This document shows, piece after piece, positions 33,482 through 40,853 of a DNA stretch of 64,000 bases. This DNA is from UBA3700 sp963592135. Lineage in GTDB: Bacteria > Bacillota > Clostridia > Christensenellales > UBA3700. Every line of letters begins with the position of its first letter. The first letter of the stretch is position 1. Below the pieces are notes generated by a model. It searched no databases, had not been told where the DNA came from, and worked only from the letters and a program-made list of their open reading frames with translations. Both the position numbers and the translations under genes were made by a program. Location: NCBI GenBank assembly GCA_963592135.1, contig CAVAVP010000006.1, positions 1-64,000 of the forward strand. The letters run 5' to 3'.

Positions 33482-34129
33482 ATGAATATTTCACGTACGC
33501 GTTATATCGCAACAATTGCTATTTTTTCTGCAATCTCATTTGGGTTAATGTATTTGGAATTCTCAATTCCATCGATAATGCCAACATTTGTAAAATTAGA
33601 TTTTTCAGAACTTCCTGCTCTTATAGGTTCATTTGCACTTGGACCTATATCTGGAGTTATAATTTGCTTAATTAAAAATCTAATTCATGTTTGTGTTACA
33701 TCAACGCTTGGTGTTGGAGAGCTTTGTAACTTTTTGCTTGGTGCTATATTTGTTTTCAGTGCAGGTCTTATTTATAAATACAAAAAGACTAGAAAATGGG
33801 CTTTAATATCTATGATTATTGGCTCTTTAATTATGGCTATTTTATCATTCCCCATTAACTTATTTATAACCTATCCTTTCTACTATACAGTTATGAAAAA
33901 GGAAGTAATACTTGCAATGTATCAAGCTATAATTCCATCAATAACATCAATCGAATTAAGTTTACTTGTATTTAATGTACCATTTAACTTCGTTAAATGT
34001 TTGCTTGTATCAATAATAACTTTTATTGTTTATAAACCTTTGTCTTATCTAATAAAACAATATCACTTCACAAAGAAAAACAAAGAAGAACTTTTAGACA
34101 AGAATAATAATAAAGAAAACATTGATTAA
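33482..34129 (+). CDS. ribU: RibU, riboflavin substrate-binding subunit of an ECF transporter
   Basis: Membrane S component that captures riboflavin and docks onto the shared EcfA-EcfA'-EcfT module. The 215-residue protein has six hydrophobic segments and the RibU features 'FVKLDFSELPALIGSFALGP' (about 37-56) and 'GVIICLIKNLIHV' (about 59-71). The tail after residue 185 is Lys/Asn/Glu rich. It is monocistronic, directly behind the FMN riboswitch, which confirms substrate and regulation. The ECF energy module is not in the window. Confidence 0.94.
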   Translation: MNISRTRYIATIAIFSAISFGLMYLEFSIPSIMPTFVKLDFSELPALIGSFALGPISGVIICLIKNLIHVCVTSTLGVGELCNFLLGAIFVFSAGLIYKYKKTRKWALISMIIGSLIMAILSFPINLFITYPFYYTVMKKEVILAMYQAIIPSITSIELSLLVFNVPFNFVKCLLVSIITFIVYKPLSYLIKQYHFTKKNKEELLDKNNNKENID

Positions 34130-34136
34130 AACAAAT

Positions 34137-34165
34137 AAGGGTTGCAAAATTGCAACCCTTAATAC
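34137..34165 (+). terminator. Terminator between ribU and rsfS
   Basis: Perfect 11-bp repeat (AAGGGTTGCAA, 34137-34147 with 34150-34160). A moderately T-rich tail follows on the plus strand and TTATTTGTTTT on the minus strand, so it may serve both convergent genes. Confidence 0.75.
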
Positions 34166-34188
34166 TTTTCTTTAAACACTTAAACTAT

Positions 34189-34551
34189 TTATTCTTTGCC
34201 TTTATAATCTACAACGTTTTGACCATTATCCCAAAGTTCGTCAATTGAGTATGTTTGTCTTGTTTCTTCATAGAATATATGAACAATTATGTCTCCATAG
34301 TCTAAAACGCACCACTTGCCTTCTTGTTTGCCTTCTAATCTTAATACATTAACACCATATTTTTTAGACATTTCATTCTCCAAATTTTCCATTAATGCTT
34401 TAACATTAGTTGTAGATCTACCTGTACAAATTACAAAATAATCAGCAATTACTGATATGCCTTCTAAATTTACAATTTTTATATTTTTTGCTTGTTTTGA
34501 ATCTAAAATCTTGCAAATTGTTTCTAATAATTCATTTGTTTCCATACTCAT
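34189..34551 (-). CDS. rsfS: Ribosome silencing factor RsfS
   Basis: Binds uL14 and blocks joining of ribosomal subunits when nutrients are scarce. The 120-residue protein shows the family motifs 'DYFVICTGRSTTNVKALMENLENEM' (about 36-60), 'EGKQEGKWCVLDYGDIIVHIF' (about 76-96) and 'YSIDELW'. Its start overlaps the nadD-yqeK stop by 4 nt. nadD-yqeK-rsfS is the usual Firmicutes order. Confidence 0.95.
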   Translation of the reverse strand: MSMETNELLETICKILDSKQAKNIKIVNLEGISVIADYFVICTGRSTTNVKALMENLENEMSKKYGVNVLRLEGKQEGKWCVLDYGDIIVHIFYEETRQTYSIDELWDNGQNVVDYKGKE

Positions 34552-35672
34552 CCTTTTATGTAAAAATTATAACATTCTTTGGTTAGATAATAAATGTCTT
34601 TTTCTTCATTAACCGATTTTAAATAATTATATTGATTTTTAACTATAGTTTTAAATCCTTCTTCAAAGCTTTCATCCATTGCTTTTCTTAAAGCTGGTAT
34701 AAAATCATCCTCTCTGCCTTCTTCTAGTAAATCCGTAGAATATATTAATTTTTCAAATGTCGACATATCACCTTTACCTGTACAGTGATATTTAATCGCA
34801 TTTAAGATATTTTCATCTTGAACCTTAAAAACATCTTTTGCAAAAACTGCACCTAAAAATTGGTGTTCAACCTTTGTTCCTATTGCATCTTTTGGAAGCA
34901 TAGACTTATCTATATTATTATCCGTCTCTCTTCCCTTGCCGCAATCATGTAAAAGTCCGGCAAGTAAAACTTTATCTAAGTCTATTCCTAGTTTATGTCT
35001 ATCGTTTAAATATAGCGCGTATTTTGCCGTTCTTATAGAATGCTCAAGTCTTTCTCTTTTTATCATAGTAGAAAGTTTTTGAACATACAAAAAGTAGTCA
35101 TTATATAAGCCATTTTCATCAATATAATGTTCAACCTTTTCATCTATTAAATCTCTATAACCCAAATATAAATAATGTCTAATTAATGAGGACGACACAT
35201 CGCTTGGAACATAATCAAGAACTTCTATCTTTGCGCCCTTATTTTCCCAATATTTCTTTGCCGCATTAAACTTTATATCATCATTTCCTCTATGAAAGAC
35301 CAAAAGTGGACAAATTCTTATGATTTCTTCTGGATTTTTCCACTTATGAAAATCTATTAAAGAATCCCCGCCAATAATAAAAACTATATCTTTATATTTT
35401 TCCTTTAATTTAGGCAATATTTGATATGTATAATGAATAGAATCATCCCTATTTTCAATATCATCAATGTAAACGTTTTTTACACCAAGCAAAGCTATAT
35501 TTAACATATTAACTCTATGCGAAAAATCTATAGTGCAAGTGTTTTTGTGTGGTGGATTTTTTGACGGAACAAGAACAATCTCATCTAAGCCACTTAAAAG
35601 TGCCTTTTTTATCATATTTATATGTTCTTTATGTGGCGGATTAAAAGCTCCACCAAATATTCCTATTTTCAT
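34548..35672 (-). CDS. nadD: NadD-YqeK fusion: nicotinate-nucleotide adenylyltransferase plus HD phosphatase
   Basis: One 374-residue protein joins two enzymes that are usually separate neighbours. Residues 1-195 are NadD (NaMN to deamido-NAD): nucleotide motif 'GIFGGAFNPPHKEHI', 'VLVPSKNPPHK' and 'DVSSSLIR'. Residues about 205-374 are YqeK, an HD-domain hydrolase of diadenosine tetraphosphate: 'RLEHSIRTAKYA', 'LLAGLLHDCGKG' (His-Asp pair) and 'EHQFLGAVFAKD'. The junction is continuous with no stop or frameshift. No ribosome site precedes the ATG; a good promoter ends nine bases before it. rsfS overlaps the 3' end. Confidence 0.95.
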   Translation of the reverse strand: MKIGIFGGAFNPPHKEHINMIKKALLSGLDEIVLVPSKNPPHKNTCTIDFSHRVNMLNIALLGVKNVYIDDIENRDDSIHYTYQILPKLKEKYKDIVFIIGGDSLIDFHKWKNPEEIIRICPLLVFHRGNDDIKFNAAKKYWENKGAKIEVLDYVPSDVSSSLIRHYLYLGYRDLIDEKVEHYIDENGLYNDYFLYVQKLSTMIKRERLEHSIRTAKYALYLNDRHKLGIDLDKVLLAGLLHDCGKGRETDNNIDKSMLPKDAIGTKVEHQFLGAVFAKDVFKVQDENILNAIKYHCTGKGDMSTFEKLIYSTDLLEEGREDDFIPALRKAMDESFEEGFKTIVKNQYNYLKSVNEEKDIYYLTKECYNFYIKG

Positions 35673-35681
35673 ATATTCTGT

Positions 35682-35710
35682 ATTTTATAAAATTTCAAAA
35701 TTAATCTCAA
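35682..35710 (-). promoter_or_regulatory. Promoter of nadD-yqeK-rsfS, leaderless
   Basis: TTGAGA (35710-35705), exactly 17-nt spacer, TAAAAT (35687-35682), then 9 nt to the nadD ATG, no Shine-Dalgarno sequence. It begins at the base after the stop of the upstream 62-codon ORF. Confidence 0.6.
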
Positions 35711-35899
35711 TTATTTTTTATTCTTTAACATCTCATTTATTAAATCACCAATACTGACACCTAGCATAGAATCAAAAGCTCCGTCTCTTTGTATTTTTGT
35801 TTTTTCCTTTTTGCCGTTCCATGATTTATTAGAATATGAGCCTATTGGCTTTTTCTTTTCCTTATTTTCCCTATTATTTTTAGCTTCTTTATGTTTTAT
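35711..35899 (-). CDS. Small basic protein, unknown, with apparent AUA start
   Basis: A 62-codon frame from AUA (35899-35897) to TAA. The product is very basic at its N-terminal half (Lys/Asn rich, to about residue 36) and has a conserved-looking C-terminal segment 'DGAFDSMLGVSIGDLINEML'. No AUG, GUG or UUG lies in this frame between the preceding in-frame stop and residue 44. GGAG sits five bases before the AUA, and AUA overlaps the stop of the upstream gene as ATAA, mirroring common ATGA coupling. I do not recognise a family. The amino acid composition and position between two coding genes support it as real; a start elsewhere cannot be excluded. Confidence 0.5.
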   Translation of the reverse strand: MKHKEAKNNRENKEKKKPIGSYSNKSWNGKKEKTKIQRDGAFDSMLGVSIGDLINEMLKNKK

Positions 35900-36264
35900 G
35901 TAATCTCCTCTTTCTTTCGTAAAAAATAGATAACACCTTTGTTTTCTTGTTTAAAATATTCTTCATTTTTAACTATATTTTTATAGTAAGTATAATCAAT
36001 ATAAAATTGATCACTACTTTTTAAGTTTGCATTTATAATATCTCCTGGAAAATATGCCTTAACAAGTCCACCTTTAAACTTTTTTAAACATCTTAAAACT
36101 TCCTTTTTAGATTCACATATTCCACTATTTGAACCACAATCCGTTACAATACAAATAGCATCATAATTTGAGCAATATTTCAAATCATTTAAAAGTTCTT
36201 GCTCAATACTATTTACCAATGTGTTTCCATGATATTTATCTTTAATTGTATAAACACTACTCAA
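35896..36264 (-). CDS. Hypothetical protein, 122 residues
   Basis: Starts with TTG preceded by GAGGAGA. No signal peptide or membrane helix. A central stretch 'YDAICIVTDCGSNSGICESKKEVLRCLKKF' (about 34-63) has four Cys and looks like a small Rossmann-type beta-alpha unit, but I do not recognise a family. It begins 3 nt after the stop of a lipoprotein gene and its own stop overlaps the AUA of the next small ORF, so it belongs to a tightly packed operon reaching from 36720 to 35711. Confidence 0.6.
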   Translation of the reverse strand: MSSVYTIKDKYHGNTLVNSIEQELLNDLKYCSNYDAICIVTDCGSNSGICESKKEVLRCLKKFKGGLVKAYFPGDIINANLKSSDQFYIDYTYYKNIVKNEEYFKQENKGVIYFLRKKEEIT

Positions 36265-36267
36265 CTA

Positions 36268-36720
36268 CTATCTCTCCTCTAGTGATATATAAAGAATCGT
36301 GTTTATATTTATTGTTAATTTATCTACATCTACAGCTATTTCTTTTAATACAATTCCATTATAGTTTTTAACTAAAGTTGTTGCACTATTTGCTTGATCG
36401 CTTTCAATATTTGTAAATACAGTTATATATTTAAATTGAGATGCGTCAGATTTAAGTGAATCTACACTTTCAAAAATTCCACTACCTCCGCCAAGCTCAT
36501 AGGAAATGCTTTTATAGTCTAAAAGTTCTATTAGAGATTTGTTTTCAATCTCTATGCTAGATAATTCAAAAGTTTTACTATTATCTCCATTTTCAATATG
36601 TAAAACCATTTTTGCAGAATTTAAATTTTCATTTTGAGAAATTTCCTTTTGACAACAACTGCACAAAATTAATGCTAAAATAACAAGCATAATGCTACTA
36701 ATATAAATAACCTTTTTCAA
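36268..36720 (-). CDS. Small lipoprotein, DUF4430-like
   Basis: 150 residues from a TTG start (GGGAGAG upstream) with a lipoprotein signal 'KKVIYISSIMLVILALILCSCC'-like hydrophobic region and lipobox LCSC/SCCQ. The mature part has 'SLIELLDYKSISYELGGGSGIFESVDSL' (about 65-90 of the protein), reminiscent of DUF4430/transcobalamin-like domains that bind or present corrinoids, though the match is partial and I would not assign function. It overlaps no neighbour; the next gene starts 3 nt downstream. Confidence 0.6.
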   Translation of the reverse strand: MKKVIYISSIMLVILALILCSCCQKEISQNENLNSAKMVLHIENGDNSKTFELSSIEIENKSLIELLDYKSISYELGGGSGIFESVDSLKSDASQFKYITVFTNIESDQANSATTLVKNYNGIVLKEIAVDVDKLTININTILYISLEER

Positions 36721-36756
36721 CCTTGCTCTCCCTTATACAAGTGTTTTTTTGTTTTT

Positions 36757-38048
36757 TTATAAATTTTTCTTTAAATGTAAACTATATTTCTCCTCGTCTA
36801 ATTCTAATTTTTTAACTTCTACTCCTTTTTTATTTGCTATCTCTAAAACTCTTTTTTCGTCTTCCTTAGATATTCTTGCGCCCAAATATACTTTGGAAAT
36901 TATAGGATCAACTATATTGTTATTTGGATATTCATCATCTTTATTCGATAAAATAATTAATCTCCACTCCTGTTCATATTTCCATAAATCTGATTTTGTA
37001 AGCAAAGATAAATACATCTTATATAACATATTTTCATCAACAATTAATTTTCCATCTTCACTAAAACACTTAATAATCTCATCACTTAACGATGGCCTTT
37101 TGTTTGAATAAATAACTGGAGATAATAAAGAATAAGTATTTTTTTGTGAAGATCTTGAAAAATCGTATTCTATGCAAAATCCTGTATGTTTTTTAGCATA
37201 ATGCGACCACATTAAAATGTTATCGNNNNNNNNNNGTTATCGTATGACTGAGAAAAGCATACCATATAAAAGTTCTTATCTATAGATTCCTTTAAGTTCT
37301 CTAATAAAATCTCACTTTTTTCTTTAAAGTTTTTAATAGATTCTTGCATTTTTATCATGTCTTCATAGCCATATTTTGCACAAATATCTATTATCTCATA
37401 TAAACTCTTTGAATCATATAAAGCCTTCATAAAATTTATACCATCATTAAAACTATCTATATGATTATTGATTAAGTCTTTTAATTCGTAATTTACTTTA
37501 TTATTTATTGCTTCATTTGCTACATTTTGAATTGCAAGTTCTTGTTTATCTCCCATTAAAGAAACGACATCCTCAAAATTTTGTACTAATTCTTTATCTG
37601 ACGCTATAGCTTTTGTAAATGGAATTAAATCCTGTTCTTGTAAAACATTATCTTTTGAAATTTTTTTCTTTAATAAAATTAAATAATCAAACAACTTTGA
37701 TGAATAATTTGATTTATCTTTATTAATTCTTGATGAAATAAACTTTTTTATCCAACTTTTTTGATAAGGGTTTAAAAGACCATTTTGTAATTGATTTACA
37801 ATCTCTTGTTCAACTAGTTTTTCTACAACTTTCTCAATAGAAAATCCTATTGTACAATCAAATGGATCATTAAAAGCCGATGGCCTTGATAAATGAATTA
37901 CATTATTAACCAAATTGTTATACGAATTTTCTGTTGGACCATAATATTTGTATAACTTTAAACTTATAGCACCATCTTTCTCTAGAGATTGAAATATAGC
38001 TTTTTGATTATTAAGATTTTCTTTAACAAATGATACTATATTCTTCAT
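36757..38048 (-). CDS. DUF2971 protein, split only by an assembly gap
   Basis: Two pieces flank ten N at 37226-37235. Both sides of the gap carry the same seven bases (GTTATCG on the plus strand). Removing one copy and the N joins '...SQSYDN' to 'ILMWSHYAKKHTGF' in frame, giving one 424-residue protein. The family features are all there: 'FNDPFDC' near residue 62, the central helical region, 'FSQSYDN-ILMWSHYA', and 'EWRLI' near residue 370. DUF2971 proteins are uncharacterised and often lie in accessory or defence regions. The ATG lacks a ribosome site; TAGAAT ends six bases upstream. Confidence 0.85.
37226..37235. other. Assembly gap (10 N) with duplicated 7-bp edges
   Basis: The bases GTTATCG occur immediately before and after the ten N. 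The coding frame on either side is restored exactly by overlapping these copies, so the gap is probably an unmerged contig overlap with no missing sequence. Confidence 0.9.
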
Positions 38049-38257
38049 GTCTTAATTCTAATAAACCCCTCAATTTTTATGAAATAACCTTCGACTTTAA
38101 TTATACAATAAAATATATCGTGCGTCTTTAATTTTTTTTATTATAAAGTCGTTGCTTTAAGCCCAATTATCGCCAAAAACAGCGTATTTGTGACAACAAA
38201 ATGGACTAATTTATCCTTCTCAAACCAAATTCTCAAACTTTAACATGCCAATTCTGT

Positions 38258-38467
38258 TCAAGAACTACCTAATTTAACATCTCTCTCAAACCCATTAATG
38301 TCTGTAACATTCATTTCTTTAGTTTCTATTGTTTCGTTATTTTCTTCTGTAAATGAATTGTTTTGTGTTGTTATAGTTTCTGTTTCATTATTTGTGCAAC
38401 TTATCATTGACGCTAAACATATTAATATAAAAATTATATTTATGAACACTTTATTTAATTTTTTTAT
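38258..38467 (-). CDS. Lipoprotein fragment, start of a solute-binding protein (AUA start)
   Basis: 69 codons. From AUA (38467-38465) the product begins M-K-K-L-N-K-V-F, has a hydrophobic core and a lipobox SMISC; AGGAGA lies exactly eight bases upstream (38481-38476). The alternative GTG at 38449 would remove the Lys-rich n-region and has no ribosome site. After a Thr/Glu/Asn linker comes 'NVTDINGFERDVKLGSS', which resembles the first strand of ferric-siderophore/vitamin B12-type binding proteins, and then it stops, so it is either a remnant of a longer gene or a short lipoprotein. The following 209 bases to the DUF2971 gene show no continuation that I can recognise. Confidence 0.5.
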   Translation of the reverse strand: MKKLNKVFINIIFILICLASMISCTNNETETITTQNNSFTEENNETIETKEMNVTDINGFERDVKLGSS

Positions 38468-38479
38468 ATCTTTTATCTC

Positions 38480-39052
38480 CTATGCTTTTAATATACAATA
38501 ATTAGTATTATATAACATATACTCTGTTTTTATTTCACATTCACTTTTATTTATAGTAAAATCTACTAAAGTTGCAGAAGTATTTTTATCAAATGATATT
38601 ACCCTTATCGTAACAATATTATCTATATCGATTGATTTAATATTGTTTGATAATCTTAATATATGATATGCATTATCTGAACATATATAATAATCTATAT
38701 TAACAAATTCGTTTATATAAGTTGTTTTGTTTGTAACTTTTATTGAAATGCCATTTTCAGTTTTATGATATTTAACTTTTTCTGTTTGTTCAATACTAAA
38801 ATTATACATAGTGTTAAAGTTTTTTAGTTCCACATATAATGTTTTTGTATTTTCTGAATAATCATAAACTTCATAATACCCAAACGAAATATATAAAGTA
38901 CTATTTGAAGAGTTTTTAAACTCTTGAGTATCTACATATAAAATTTCATCATCTTTAAGTGTTTTATAAAATATATTACTACTAAATGTTAAGCCTAATT
39001 CTAATACTACTAATAATATAAAAACTATTCCTATTGTTATATAATTTATTAT
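38480..39052 (-). CDS. Membrane-anchored protein, unknown (AUA start or broken start)
   Basis: A 190-codon frame whose N-terminus is one transmembrane helix (I-N-Y-I-T-I-G-I-V-F-I-L-L-V-V-L) followed by an external Tyr/Asn/Thr-rich beta domain. The first AUG, GUG or UUG in frame lies beyond the helix (GTG at 38833), so AUA at 39052 is the likely start; it overlaps the upstream stop as ATAA. An ATG at 39065 with a good AAGGTGA is one frame off, so a one-base insertion at the 5' end is the competing explanation. Its stop overlaps the ribosome site of the next lipoprotein gene. No family recognised. Confidence 0.5.
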   Translation of the reverse strand: MINYITIGIVFILLVVLELGLTFSSNIFYKTLKDDEILYVDTQEFKNSSNSTLYISFGYYEVYDYSENTKTLYVELKNFNTMYNFSIEQTEKVKYHKTENGISIKVTNKTTYINEFVNIDYYICSDNAYHILRLSNNIKSIDIDNIVTIRVISFDKNTSATLVDFTINKSECEIKTEYMLYNTNYCILKA

Positions 39053-39273
39053 TTCTTTCTTTCATATTTACTCACCTTTTTATTTATTATTTTTTTCACA
39101 TAATATTGTCTCATTTTAGATCTATTATATTGATAAATTTCTTCAACTGTTGGTCTATTTAATTCATTAAATTTATCTTGATTTTTTCTAAATTATTTAT
39201 ACTCCTCACAAGTTGAGTGACAACGCATTGTTCGTTTTGTACAATCTTTGCAAGGTACATTTGGCATATTCAT
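39049..39273 (-). pseudogene. Small Cys-rich protein interrupted by in-frame UAA
   Basis: ATG at 39273 with AGGAGAGA upstream opens a frame of 75 codons that contains one UAA at 39195-39193. Before it is a CxxC...CxxxC motif (PCKDC, RCHSTC) of the type found in short phage-like Clostridia proteins, 'CHSTCEEYK', and after it the same frame goes on 'FRKNQDKFNELNRP...' to a normal TAA, as those homologues do ('CxDYKxF.K' is typical). One substitution (for example CAA or GAA to TAA) explains it. The alternative is readthrough. Confidence 0.6.
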
Positions 39274-39295
39274 ATTTTCTCTCTCCTTTTATTAA

Positions 39296-39658
39296 TTAAC
39301 CTCGTATACAATAATTTATTACATTATTATAAATTTCTACAAAAGTTACTTTTTTACTAGTTAAATTTACCAATTTTACACCTATAGTATTTCCTTGTAC
39401 TCTATATTGAATTTTATAAACTCCATTATTATAATAAACATCCACATCAACATTAGGTTCATTATTTTCATTATATTCTAAATATTTAATATTTAACAAT
39501 TTTCTATTTGGTAAATCATACCAGCCGTAATAAGTATCATAGACACAAATAATAGAACATAAACAAATTAAAAGTATCAAAATACAACATATTACATAGA
39601 AAGCCTTACATTTATTTGTTAAATCTAAATCGTTAAAAGTTTTTTCGTAATTAAACAT
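39296..39658 (-). CDS. Small single-pass membrane protein, unknown
   Basis: 120 residues. One hydrophobic segment (about 20-42, Cys/Ile/Leu rich) follows a short cytoplasmic N-terminus; the remaining 75 residues are a Tyr/Asn/Val-rich external beta domain. GGGAGAG lies nine bases before the ATG. It is between abiH and the broken Cys-rich ORF, all on the minus strand. The layout is like that of the 38480-39052 protein, but I do not see clear sequence similarity. No family recognised. Confidence 0.55.
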   Translation of the reverse strand: MFNYEKTFNDLDLTNKCKAFYVICCILILLICLCSIICVYDTYYGWYDLPNRKLLNIKYLEYNENNEPNVDVDVYYNNGVYKIQYRVQGNTIGVKLVNLTSKKVTFVEIYNNVINYCIRG

Positions 39659-39709
39659 TTTATCTCTCCCTTATTGAAAATATAAATTTTTGCCGTAATA
39701 TTACCCACA

Positions 39710-40464
39710 TTAATATTCTGGCACTGAAACATTTTTATCTACTTCTAAATTTAATTTATCTATATAATTCTTCAAATTTATTAAATCTTCATTTTTATAC
39801 CAATTAAACTTCCATTTTGCAGAACTTAATGTTTCTCTTATAGTCTTAAAATACGGAAAATCAATTTCATTATAAGAATGTCCAATTACTTCAATTTCTT
39901 CTATTGTTTTTTTCTTTAAATATTCAAACCACTCTTGATTTCTATTTATAATTTCTTCTACATTTTTGTATGTTTTTTCTAAAAGCTCATTTCCTTTAAA
40001 ATCGTTATTGTTATGACCTATAATCAAATCCGTTCCATATAATGCATCTGCCATAAACTTATGAACAAATAAAATTTGATTCTCTTTTATTCCATAAATT
40101 TCACTTAAAGTATTTGTGTAGTTAAATGAAAAATATATATCATCTTCCCTACAATCAAACTTCTTTTCGTGTGAGTTGTATTTATTGAGCATATCCATTT
40201 CCCAATTTTTTCTTTTATTTCATTTGCAAAGGCTTCCCAACTATAGTTGTTACCAAAACTATTATTTATTTTATCTACTACATCTACTTTGGGCTCCCCT
40301 AAAGTTCTTTCAAAATCAGACCATAGCCTACTATCATCATAAATATCAATAAGTTCTTTATAAAATTCATTATATTTTTGCTCTATATATTTTTTAAAAT
40401 CCATATAACTTGTTTTTAAATTATGAGCTAATTCAAACCCATTACCGATAATATATAATCTCAT
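39710..40464 (-). pseudogene. AbiH family abortive-infection protein, frameshifted
   Basis: The N-terminal part (40464 to about 40200) reads 'LYIIGNGFELAHNLKTSYMDF', the nucleotide-site-like start of AbiH proteins, followed by 'LWSDFERTLG'. The frame then runs into unrelated residues and stops at 40105. In the -1 frame from about 40198 the C-terminal half continues: 'DDIYFSFNYTNTLSEIYG' and 'LIIGHNNN', the conserved AbiH C-terminus. Adding one G in the GGGAAA run at about 40198-40203 rejoins the two as a protein of about 252 residues. Known AbiH blocks phage growth in Lactococcus. The gene is most likely inactive by a single-base deletion. Confidence 0.8.
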
Positions 40465-40650
40465 TATTTTTAGACTTCCTATTTTTTTCTTAGTTATTCA
40501 CAATTTATTAACCAATAAACTATCAATCCAATTATGAATGATGATGATTGTCAAATCTCAATTTGTTTTAGATTTTTATAAACTACTTATTTTTTTATAT
40601 TCCTACTTATTTTATAAATAAAAGTTATTAACAATATCAATAATAATTAA

Positions 40651-40679
40651 TTGCTTTTTTTATTTTCATTTGTTAAAAT
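40651..40679 (+). promoter_or_regulatory. Promoter of the Mn-responsive P-type ATPase
   Basis: TTGCTT (40651-40656), 17-nt spacer, TAAAAT (40674-40679). The predicted start near 40686 coincides with the 5' edge of the riboswitch. The 185 bases between abiH and this site hold no gene. Confidence 0.6.
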
Positions 40680-40685
40680 AAACTC

Positions 40686-40838
40686 ATCTTAAGAGAGTAG
40701 ATTGCCTAACTATTGGTTATAGTTTCGTCATCCCGGAAAGAAAAAAAATCCCGGAACTATATTAAAAATCCAGACTTAAGTATGCATGCCATACTTTAGC
40801 CTAAGTGGAACAAGTATGGAAAAAATACTTGTTTTTTT
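40686..40838 (+). promoter_or_regulatory. yybP-ykoY manganese riboswitch with terminator
   Basis: The aptamer (40686-40782) is closed by CTTAAG at 40688-40693 and 40775-40780 and holds the two signature loops: AGAGAGTAG (a variant of GGGGAGTAG) and TTTCGTCA before the stem CCCGGA/TCCCGG. It is followed by a competing hairpin AAGTATG/CATACTT (40778-40797) and an intrinsic terminator (CAAGTAT/ATACTTG, 40810-40831, then seven T). Mn2+ binding should stabilise the aptamer and favour read-through, as known for this class. Alignment to the family would confirm the loop bases. Confidence 0.8.
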
Positions 40839-40853
40839 ATTTGGAGGATCAAT

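Noticed and set aside
36749..37111. Plus-strand 120-residue ORF
   Set aside because: It is the antisense of the DUF2971 gene and has no ribosome site or recognisable protein features.
24257..39195. Reassignment of UAA to an amino acid in this organism
   Set aside because: Core genes such as thrS, ruvB and coaE end normally at UAA, and only two accessory ORFs contain internal UAA.
40190..40210. Programmed ribosomal frameshift in abiH
   Set aside because: The site is not a proper X_XXY_YYZ slippery heptamer in the zero frame, and no pseudoknot is evident. A one-base deletion in GGGAAA is simpler.
35690..40500. Mobile element or prophage ends around the accessory island
   Set aside because: I found no integrase, transposase, terminal repeats or tRNA attachment site.
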